DNA from: Cyrtodaria siliqua
Taxonomy: Eukaryota; Mollusca; Bivalvia; Adapedonta; Hiatellidae
DNA length: 64,000 nucleotides
Direction of reading: 5' to 3'
Assembly (NCBI GenBank): GCA_037043455.1
Contig: JAWPHD010005120.1
Coordinates: 62,001 to 126,000 of the forward strand
In this document: piece after piece, positions 53,960 to 63,700 of the stretch
How positions within the stretch are numbered: position 1 is the first letter of the stretch
Layout: each line of letters starts with the position of its first letter
The notes under the pieces: generated by a model
Database searches by the model: none
What the model saw: the letters and a program-made list of their open reading frames with translations, nothing else
Told to the model about the DNA's origin: nothing
Position numbers and translations under genes: made by a program

Positions 53960-54420
53960 GTGGCAATATGATTGTCGTTTGAAATGCGAGCTGTGGCTGA
54001 CTGCGATGTGTTACAATTCCTGATATACGTTAATTGTATATTGTCCAGTGACAATCAAGATTCAAAAAACAAAATCATGGCATAGTAAAACGTCTCCTAA
54101 ACCTATAAAACAGATAGAAGACCTTGGTGAAACTTCGAACTTAATATTTGCTGTTTAACCGTCGGCTTGACTTAAATAGTAGTGTCACAATGAGTGTTGT
54201 TTTAAATGCGAGCTGTAGCTGGCTGCGATCTGCTACATTGTAGTGTCACAATGAGTGTTGTTTTAAATGCGAGCTGTAGCTGGCTGCGATCTGCTACATT
54301 TCCTGGTCTAATTTCATTTGTTCATAGTGCTCAAGGATAATTGAGATTTAGAGAGAATGGCGGCACAGTGAAAAATGTCCTAAGCATATAAAAGACAGAA
54401 GGATTTTGTTGAAATTTCGC
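53960..54420 (+). repeat. tandem duplicated segment (~250 bp, plus 60-bp duplicate)
   Basis: AAATGCGAGCTGTGGCTGAC followed by a long tail (CTATAAAACAGATAGAAGAC near 54,102) recurs as AAATGCGAGCTGTAGCTGGC and CATATAAAAGACAGAAGGAT (near 54,387). Within the second, a 60-bp block (TAGTGTCACAATGAGTGTTG...) is itself doubled at about 54,180 and 54,240. Confidence 0.75.
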
Positions 54421-55060
54421 ACGCGTATCTTTCTTTTGTATTATTATTAATTTAACTCACTAACGTATCTGTCTGTGTTCTGGTATATACTTATGTCCAG
54501 ACAAAAATAAAATGAAGTCATTATCTTTGGACATATCAACCAATACAAATAACAAACTCTTAGGAAAATTGCATTACATCAGGCTGAAAAATGACAAAGC
54601 GACGTATTCATCATTTAGTGCAAGATATTTATATTTGTATCTGCCAGTATGTGGTTCTGAAATTGTGTTGAGACGCAAATAAATAAAATTCGTTATCGTT
54701 GGCCATCTAAGCGATAGGCAGAAGACAGAAACGTCCAGTTAGTCTGTCTTCAAAATACAACTGGCTAACACACGAAGTGGCGCCAGTATGATGTAATGTG
54801 TCAACGTTAACAAATGTTTTTTTTTTTCTGTATTCGGTTCTAGAGTTAAGTTGAGGTAAACAATGTCAGAATCATAATCAAAATGGCTGTTTACGTCTCA
54901 CAACACAGTTAATTTTACATAGCTCTGTATATGTAGCAGGACCCCTCTGGACCTCTGTAGAACTTAATGAATTTTCTTAAAAATATTTTCTTTGTGAAAC
55001 TTGATGTCTGTTGCACGAAATATCCAACAAAAAACACGGGGTTGACCAATTTGCTTTTTT
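54421..55060. other. no recognised gene
   Basis: AAACAAATAAAATGAAGTCA-like and GACGCAAATAAATAAAATTC-like phrases (54,505 and 54,673) suggest an old ~170-bp duplication. Otherwise unassigned. Confidence 0.35.
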
Positions 55061-55062
55061 TT

Positions 55063-55232
55063 AATATCAATAGTTTGAAGAGACCCTCTTGAATTTGTCC
55101 ATTTCACTGACATTTTCAAATGTATCACTACCCAGAATTAGATTCTCGGATCTGGGCTCAGAAACATTCAGGCATATCCTAACCTGTATGAAATCATGAA
55201 TTTGTCCCATTCTTGTCACCTGCAACAAAAAA
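55063..55232 (-). other. exon-like open stretch, unrecognised
   Basis: Minus strand. A strong 3' splice-site context (TCTCTTTTTTTGTTGCAG, about 55,219-55,236) is followed by about 50 open codons (VTRMGQIHDFIQVRICLNV...) to a stop near 55,067. The upstream text GGTCTCACTAAACAGTTATT is shared with the exon-like stretch at 24.3-24.6 kb. It could be a terminal exon, a captured exon or a repeat. I do not recognise the peptide. Confidence 0.25.
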
Positions 55233-55259
55233 AGAGAAAATATTTGCACATTTTAAGAA

Positions 55260-57350
55260 ATAAGCAAGAACCGAATAACACAGATCTTTTTTTTAAGCTC
55301 CAGAAAGTTCTACCGTGACTGGCAAGGGAAATAACTGTTTAGTGAGACCTATACAATTTGTTTTAGGTTACAGACACACACGTATACGTCAATGTTTACC
55401 ATTACGTGGTCCCGACTTAATTCCATTAAGCGATGAGAAAACTTATATTAGCAGGACATTATAACGGATATTTCGACAATAAAACATTTTAAAAAACGTT
55501 TTTTACTGAACAAATTCGATACCCTGTTTAAAACTACATATGACATATTTTAATTTTACAACATGCAAACTGTTTAATCGGAAATTAAGGTTTTACTCAT
55601 GCCCCAGACATCCCCGTTTTTGCTTCTTGGAGAAGGGTTTTGGATGGTGTATGAAAGTTAATACTAGGACCACTTAATGCACTATATTTTTATGACATTT
55701 TGCCACTATATTTGCACTGAAGGTAACTCGATATTAAAATTAATGACATTCACGTCTATTGTCTGTAATTATTTAAAACTATTAACGTCGAATCATCATC
55801 AAAGTTCGATTGAACATAGGTGGAAGCGTTCTACAAAGAAGAAACAAACAAATTCTAAACATAATCGTATAATCTGAACAAACGTTAATGCTTCGGATGT
55901 GATTGACATTTTGCAGCAAGCTATCAAGAGAAATGACATTTATTTGATATATGTCAACGACTGCTGGCTATAATGACGACTTGCACACACACAACAACAC
56001 ATTATACTGTTGCACTTCGCATGTCCGTTTTTCAAACAGAACAAGTTTTAATTGTTGGCTGTGGAACAGTCTACAATCTGTTGACGGATTACAATAACGT
56101 TTGTGTTAATGGGACACACGGCAATCTTGATTTGTTTTAATTTGCGGAGTCACGTCAATTTTTCTACATAATCTTCCCGTTTCCAAATCAATATCAATTA
56201 TTATTATTGTAGTAAAGTCAATAGCTCACATTAACGTGTTTGCATTTAACTAATTGTTGATTATATTGAACGACTAATAAATTTAAGTCACTGAAGTATT
56301 ATATATAGATCATTCTTACGCACCGGCAACATTGCAGGTTGTTTTTTTAATTATTACTGGCAACTGCATGTGCTCATATCAATTAATATATGCATTTTTC
56401 TGTCGACAAACTCTCGTCATGAACTTTGTTTTTCGAAATTAAAGTTGATGTATTACACATGATACAACTCACAGAGGATGGTATCGGGTGTAATAGAAAC
56501 TAGATTGCCAGCAATTCCAAGGCCATTTGTCGAATACATAGCAATGGTTTAACTACTATCGATTGATGTTTGAATAGAGGCATACGCCCTGCTTATTCCT
56601 GTAGACGACATAGACACTTGGTGTGCTGATGCAATTCAAACTACGATTTAATTGATGATTGTATACAAAGCAAGTTCAATAACCTTTTAATGATTATCGA
56701 ACATATTAATATTATAAATATGAACATAATTGGTTAACTAATCGTTCAAAGTATATTTTTAATTTGCGTTGAAGACTGTTAGGGAAAAATAAACATAAGG
56801 AAAGGTTAATGTAATTCATGTTCTTATTTTTAAATGTACAGTGAGGGTGACATTGAATTTTGTCAAACTGCGGACAATGATTTCGACAGAGGCGAAGCCA
56901 ATGTCGACATTACCTATCCAAATGTAGACAATATCCACTGCCACTCTCATAGGGATGTAATATTTGTTTTATTTACGAAACAAAATTACAACTTTTATTT
57001 TTTATTTTAAATATATATATATTTAAAATTATAATTCAAACAATATTTCATTAGCAACATCTCACTACTTCTTTCTCTCATTTTCGTATTTTTAATATTA
57101 GTTTAATTAGTATTTTCAATTAAGGGAAACACAAGTTTAGAACAAACAACATTTGAAAAATGATTATTTGTAGCGAAATAGTTTAATGCATTCATTATAA
57201 TTTTATTTAATGACGGAGGAATAATTTGGGATGGGGTGGGGTGAGGCGTATCCATATTACGTACCATTTATCATTACATTTTTAAATACCCGTTAGCTTA
57301 ATGCAGCACATAATATTCAAAGATATACATAATTTATTATGTGTATTAAA
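55260..57350. other. 2 kb without recognised genes
   Basis: A left end of the TTAA-type MITE lies at 56,108-56,180 (TGGGACACACGGCAATCTTG, then TCAATTTTTCTACATAATCT) with no matching right end. The remainder is AT-rich and unassigned, with ATATATATATATTTAAAAT near 57,012. Confidence 0.5.
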
Positions 57351-57354
57351 AGTT

Positions 57355-57655
57355 GATATACAAATCGATCAGGCAATGTACCATTCAAGGACGACAGTCA
57401 ACCATGCACAGAAACGAAGGACAACTTTAAAGATGAATAAAAGGCCAAATGAGACATCACAAACACAAAAGCGTTGACAATAGGGCTACTGATTTTAAAC
57501 GGTCAGAGGGAATAAAACGCCGCTAGGGATTTAAACCAGGTTCTAATGTGAACCAAACCTCACACTTACCCTACTGTCATTCCAATAAAACGGGACACTG
57601 TAATTAAAGAAATCCCGCCATGAACTATTCTCTAACCAACAAGGCAGCATTAATA
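57355..57655 (-). mobile_element. RT1 3' fragment
   Basis: AAATCGATCAGGCAATGTAC, AGGACGACAGTCAACCATGC, AAAGCGTTGACAATAGGGCT, TTTAAACCAGGTTCTAATGT and CCCGCCATGAACTATTCTCT. It is cut after AAGGCAGCATTAATA. Confidence 0.65.
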
Positions 57656-58044
57656 AGTCATGCATTGGAATCATACTTGTACAACACAAACAATTGTGGG
57701 TGATACTCCATTCCTTATCGCATTGTTCAGCAACTCTATTTGTAATCGAAATTGGTTTATTTTTTTCAAAACTTTATGTGGTTTTCAAAAGGTAGTTTCA
57801 CTGTTAAGATACCTACTCATATAAATATAATGATTAATTTCAATGAATAAAATGTTCTCATGTCTTGCTTTTTGAATAACTGTATTTCCTAAAACAAATA
57901 TCGTTAAGACATATTTAAACACTTATAAATGATTTTGTTGGCGCTTGTACATAGCCAAACGCAGAACCTATTTATAAACTTACTGTGACGTCACAATCAC
58001 GTGACTCTATTACTAGTGTATCTGGCTATATTATGGAAGACGGA
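57656..58044. other. no recognised feature
   Basis: Unassigned AT-rich spacer. Confidence 0.4.
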
Positions 58045-58275
58045 TGCGGCCATTTCGACTTCGCGACTTCCAGTTCGTGGTGAAAAGTCGAAATTTTACG
58101 CTATCGGATTGGCGACTTTGCGAGTCGAAATTTCGTCCAAAACGGAGGGTTTGCGACTTTTCGCCTTCGACTTTTCGGGTTGACGACTTTTCGCCTTCGA
58201 CTTTTTTTCGCCTTCGACTTTTCGCCTTGTATTAACAGGGTAAAAAGTCGCGAAGTCTCGAAGTCGATATGCGTG
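58045..58275. repeat. CGACTTTTCGCC repeat with inverted flanks
   Basis: GACTTTTCGCCTTCGACTTT occurs several times at 15-35 bp spacing (58,155-58,230). The left edge CGACTTCGCGACTTCC (58,059) is inverse to GTCGCGAAGTCTCGAAGTCG (58,246-58,265), so the whole block can fold back. Locally GC-rich in AT-rich surroundings. Three overlapping frames of 60-70 codons are not called. Confidence 0.6.
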
Positions 58276-58775
58276 TATAAATGTGAAGAATAATAATGTT
58301 TTATACAAAATGTTGTATCATTAATCTTTGTATTTCGAAAACAATGGAATTCCCAATTTAATTAATTTAATGACTGGTTTGATCACCAAATTTATGGTTT
58401 ACTGACTCAATATTAGAGGAGCAAAGATAAGCTGACTCCTATCCATCTCCTTTGTTTATACGATTTAAGAAAGCTATAGCGTGCGATTTTAGAGCATTGT
58501 CACAAAATGTCACGGGTAGAGCGTACTGGTCGTATATAGCTCTTGTATCGGTTACACCCAAAATCTATTGTTCGAGTTGAAACAATTTCACAATATTCAT
58601 GATCTATTCATGTAACACGTAAAAGCGTGCACATTTTAAGTGGCCGCCAGAGAGGCCGTGTCATAAGTTTAGTTTTGTGCTAATGCATGTAAACGTATAG
58701 GTATATTTTCCTTAAACGGCAAAATTGTATAAGGGGCCTGTCGTGTAGATTCAATACTGTAGATTTAGCCACGTT
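58276..58775. other. spacer upstream of the LTR element
   Basis: No recognised feature. The 5 bp before the LTR are ACGTT; the matching target-site copy would lie beyond the window. Confidence 0.4.
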
Positions 58776-58822
58776 TGTCACGGACTGAACGGGGGAAATA
58801 ATGATTTGGGCGTAATGTTTGC

Positions 58823-58829
58823 TATAAAA
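58823..58829 (+). promoter_or_regulatory. TATA box of the LTR
   Basis: TATAAAA lies 47 bp into the LTR, within ATGTTTGCTATAAAACCCAT. Transcription would start near 58,850-58,860 (inferred from usual spacing). Confidence 0.5.
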
Positions 58830-59206
58830 CCCATTGTCTTCTAGCTATCGCCGGGATAATCGATAGTACTTTGTTGGAACAGAGATTGGACGGCAAATTT
58901 CACAGGCAACATGTGGTTAGTAGTTTTATCAAACTTTTATCGTATATTTGTATTCAGTGGGCGGCGCCATCTTGTTTGGCGGTTACGACATCCGGTTAGC
59001 ATTGATGTTTCTCAAACATAACTTTAGACTAGCATATGATTTTGAAGTTACTTTATTAGATGTAATTATTGTAATTGATCATTAATTGTAAAACAATATT
59101 AATTTGATAACAGTGGATATTAGGTGCATTAGTTAACGTTGGCGTATAACTCGGTGATTGTAATACACGATTGTTAACATTAGTTAACAATGAGATGAGT
59201 GACAAG

Positions 59207-59212
59207 AATAAA
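59207..59212 (+). promoter_or_regulatory. possible poly(A) signal in the LTR
   Basis: AATAAA within GACAAGAATAAATGCGTGCA is the only canonical hexamer I see inside the LTR. It would serve the 3' LTR copy. Confidence 0.3.
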
Positions 59213-60084
59213 TGCGTGCATGCATAACTCAGTGAGTGTAATATATGAGTAATTTGATCATGTTTATATTACATGTATTAAGGGCATTGATTAACAGCGA
59301 CGTACATAGCGTATACATGGCGTTGTAGAATATGTATACATTGCTACTAATCATTAGTACAGCTTACATATATTGATTGAATAATGATTTGTTTGGGTAA
59401 TGATAATTATGCAAGATTGTTATGTTTGTCAACCGACATCTAAAACGTATGTATAATTACAGCCTAAGCCATCCAGGGTTGGAAATAAGCCATCCAGGAT
59501 ATAAGCCATCCAGGATATAAGCCATCCAGGGTTGGAGTAAGCCATCTAGGTTTGGATATCCAGGAGTGGAGCTAAGCTTCCACGAATAACGTTACAAGCG
59601 GTGGAGACGGTCCCCGTACCTGCGCAGCCAGGTTTTACTAACGACAACCCCCGGGACACAAGGTGGGCCCGTTACCAGTCCTCACTGGAGGAATATCATT
59701 CACAATCTCAGTGGAGATTAACTATCATTGCATCGCGTCATCAACCCTTACAGAAGGCATTTGATGACAATCATCCATTGAATTCGCGCATCATCATCTT
59801 CATGAGCTCTCGCGCATCACAGTTATCGCGCTAGATCAACATTGTTATAGCTTTAACAACACTTTAGTGTCTTAGACATTCAGTATTTATAACAATACTA
59901 AGAACGTCTTAAACGTTCAGGAGAACATTCTTTTCATAGTTCATTTGTGTATTCGCTTGTTTTTTTAGATAATTGTATATATATTAAACATATTTTAAAA
60001 GTTGCATTAAACTTATGTAAATGCATTCACCGTCATTGATTCTTTCCTGAGTTAGCCCAACCACTAAGGTCATCCTGTGACAAC

Positions 60085-60102
60085 TGGTTTCAGAGTAGTG
60101 GG
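60085..60102 (+). promoter_or_regulatory. primer-binding site
   Basis: TGGTTTCAGAGTAGTGGG begins two bases after the LTR. TGGT..CAGA is typical of a site complementary to the 3' end (CCA) of a tRNA. The exact tRNA is not assigned without the host tRNA set. Confidence 0.6.
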
Positions 60103-60750
60103 ATTTTGGGCGACTACGGAGGGAAAGAATCAATAAGTGATCTTTATTATGATATACTAAATCTCTACTTATTATTTTAGAATTGTGTACCACCCTCTGA
60201 TCCATCAAGGCGACTGTCGACGATCACGGCCACAGCTTGGAAGACAAGTCAAGACACGACAAGGGTAGGGTGAGTCCAAACTGTTGTTTTGTCCGTTCTT
60301 TCCTTGGCGCGAGGTCGCAGTGGTCTACACGAGTGGGTCTGAGGCACTTTTGCTCAATAATTTGGGTGTTTGTTTTACCTCCCTTGATATACACATAGTA
60401 TCCAATTAGGTTGGCGAACAAGACGTTCTACTCATGTTGTGACACTCGAGTATACTTTTATTAATGGGAGAAGTAAATATACATGTACATGTTATACACA
60501 TTTTGATGATGGTTTAAGGTTTATGTCCAATATCAAATATAGATATTTTATGTAGTGTATATGTTTTGTGGAAGCTAGATACTATCTATACATAACCGTT
60601 AGTAGTTAGCGCTAGTACAAATGTGTATGTAACTTGTCCTATGATGATGCCCAGGTATTTACTGAGGACACAGTGACTTACCATTAGTAGTTAGGTGAGT
60701 AGAATTATTAGTGACGTGTGTATTGTAATTATTGTAGTTAGTAGTCCACA
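60103..60750 (+). other. untranslated leader of the LTR element
   Basis: About 650 bp between the primer-binding site and the start codon. Contains GACTACGGAGGGAAAGAATC and several upstream ATGs. No long + frame; minus frames of 65-74 codons are ignored. Confidence 0.55.
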
Positions 60751-63700
60751 ATGTCCATAGACATGACGTCCATAAAGGATCTTACGGAAATGGGTAAGGA
60801 GTTAGGTTATGCTGGTGAGGAGCTTAGAACCTTTGTTAAAGACGAACAGGCTAGGGAAAGGGAATTTAGACTTAAGGAAAGAGAATTAGAGAAAGATAGG
60901 CTAGAATTCGAAAGTAGGTTAGCTAAAGAGAAGCTAGAATTAGAAAGTAGATTAGCTAAAGAGAAGTTAGATGCTGATAAAGAGAAGCTAGATGCTGAGA
61001 AAGATAGGTTAGAAGTAGAAGGTAGACTAGTTAAAGATAAGCTAGAATTAGAAAGTAGATTAGCTACAGAGAAGTTAGAATTAGAAGATAGGTTAGCTAA
61101 AGAGAAGTTAGAATTAGAAAGTAGAATAGTAAGGGAGAAGCAAGAGTTAGAACATGAGAGGTTCGAAACAGATGGTAGACTAGCTAAGGCTAAGATGATA
61201 ATGGAAAGGGAGCAAAAGGAGTTTGATCATAAGTTAGCTTTAGAGTTGGAAGCAGCTAAGACACATAGTAAGGACAGTGGAACTGTAGGGAAAGATAGTT
61301 ATTCTGGGAAGTTAAAAGGTTCGAAGTTACCATACTTTGATGCTGACAAAGATAACATGGACAGTTACTTGTTACGGTTCGAGCGTTATGCTGAGTTACA
61401 GGAATGGACCAAAGATAAGTGGGCAGTTCATTTAAGTGCGTTATTGAGAGGCAAGGCCTTAGATGTATTTTCTAGATTACCTAGTTTAGATGCTCTTGAC
61501 TATGACAAGTTAAAGGATGCTCTTTTAAAGAGATTTGAGCTAACTGAAGAAGGTTTTAGAAAGCGGTTTAGAGCTTGTCTGCCTGAGAAAGGCGAGTCAT
61601 TTATTCAGTTTATTAGTAGGTCTAGAAATTACTTAGATAGGTGGTTAGAGTTAGGGAAGGTAGCGCAGACTTATCAGGGCCTCATAGATTTCTTGTTGCG
61701 GGACCAGCTATTCAATGTTTGTAGTAGAGATCTGTTCTTATTTCTTAAAGAAAGAAAATTAGCTAGTGTAGGAGAAATGGCAACACAAGCAGATCAGTTT
61801 GCCGAGGCTAGAGGTGGAGCTCATAATGTAGTGTCGAAAGACAGAACTTTTAGAGATAGGCAAGGGGACGATCATAAACAGAAAGGCCAGAGTGGAAACT
61901 ATAGAGGTGGTGGTAGTTCGATGGGTGCTAGAGGAGGTAGCAATAGTGGTAACATAGGTAGACCTTTTATTCGTTGTCGTCACTGTAATGGGAATCATGC
62001 TTCACATGAGTGTAGGAAAGCGGTGAAAGTGTCCGCTGTCGTAGACAATTTCAGTGAAAATAGTAGAGTGGACAACAATGTAGGGAATCAGAACCAAGGT
62101 TTTAACAACCCATGGAATTTCGGTAGAGGTAGAGGTGGTCAAAACCGAGGTAGAGGTAGAGGCAGAGGTAGTAATAGTCCGGTTATTAAAACCGAGAGTA
62201 GTAGCTGTTGTGTTAAAGCGGATGGTGTAATGACGAAGATCGGAACATGTCTCTTTCCGTATGCAAATCTTCCAACGGCAGATGGTAGAGTGAATGGTAC
62301 GGACGTAATTGTAATGAGGGATACAGGTTGTACAGGTGTGGTAGTTAGGCGTAGTTTAGTTACGGATGACCAGTTGGTAGGTAAACAGTCACCGTGTATG
62401 TTGCTAAATAAGTCGGTAGAGCACGTGCCAATAGCGAGAATAGATGTAGATACACCTTTCTTTAAAGGGACTACAGAGGCACTATGTATGGATGACCCGA
62501 TGTATGATTTAACGATAGGGAACATAGATGGTTCAGCACTTCCGGTAATGTCCGATTTTAGAAGTAGCATAAGTAATGCCGTAGAGACTAGAGCGCAGGT
62601 TCAGAAGCAAGCTCAGGCTTATAGAAAATTAAAGGTTCCTGCAGCCGTAGGTGACATATCTAAAGCGGAGTTTATAGAAGCACAAACTCAAGACGAGTCA
62701 TTAGGTCCTTGTAAAGTGAAGGCCAAGGACGGTGTAGTGAAGAAGTGTAAAGGGTCCGGTAGTTGTAAGTTTGTACATAAGAATAGGTTATTGTACAGAG
62801 AATTTGAAGATAGTGGTAGTAGACAGTTTCACCAATTAGTGGTACCTACCCAGTATAGAACGACAGTGCTTAAGGTAGCTCATGAGTCGATTATGGGAGG
62901 TCATTTAGGCGTAAAGAAAACGTCAGATAGAGTATTGGCAGAATTTTATTGGCCAGGCGTTAGTGGAGATGTAACTAGGTATTGTAGGTCCTGCGATGTA
63001 TGCCAAAGGACAGTACCAAAAGGTCGAGTGACCAAAGTACATTTAGGTCAGATGCCACTGATAGATACACCATTTAAGCGGGTAGCCGTAGACATAGTTG
63101 GACCAATTTTTCCAGTGTCGGATAGGAAAAATAGGTACATTTTAACCATGGTAGACTATGCAACTAGGTATCCGGAGGCAGTAGCATTGCCCTCAATTGA
63201 AACTGAGAGAGTAGCTGAGGCATTAGTCGATATGTTCAGTAGGCTAGGTGTACCAGAGGAAATGCTGACTGATTGTGGGTCACAGTTTACGTCAGAACTT
63301 ATGGCTGAAGTAAGCAGGTTATTGTCTTTGCGTCAAATCATGACAACACCATATCACCCTATGTGTAACGGGTTAGTCGAACGATTTAACGGGACGTTAA
63401 AGCAAATGTTACGGCGTATGTGTACCGAGAGACCCAAAGATTGGGACAAGTATCTCAATGCTTTATTGTTTGCATTTAGAGAGGTACCACAAGAGAGTTT
63501 AGGATTCTCTCCGTTTGAGTTATTGTACGGTAGGTCAGTTAGAGGTCCCATGAGGATTCTTAGAGAGATGTGGGCAGGTGAAGTAGATAGTGATGAGGTT
63601 AAGACTACATATCAGTATGTTTTAGATCTGAAGGAGAAACTAGAGGAGACTTGTAAGATAGCTCAAAGTCAGTTAGTTAAGGCAAGTACCAAGTATAAAC

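Larger units (their letters stand above)
58776..60082 (+). repeat. 5' long terminal repeat, 1,307 bp
   Basis: It starts TGTCACGGACTGAACGGGGG and ends TCATCCTGTGACA, giving a 6-bp inverted end TGTCAC/GTGACA with canonical TG...CA. It is placed directly before a primer-binding site. A tandem TAAGCCATCCAGG(G/A)T repeat lies at 59,463-59,560. The end assignment uses only the 5' copy; the 3' LTR would confirm it. Confidence 0.75.

Noticed and set aside
59601..59834. 77-codon + frame inside the LTR
   Set aside because: No domain, no relation to the main frame, and it lies between the LTR promoter and the primer-binding site.
61759..61998. 79-codon minus-strand frame rich in Thr and Ser
   Set aside because: Antisense shadow of the RGG-rich gag stretch.
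62139..62570. 143-codon minus-strand frame
   Set aside because: Antisense shadow of the intact gag-protease region on the + strand.
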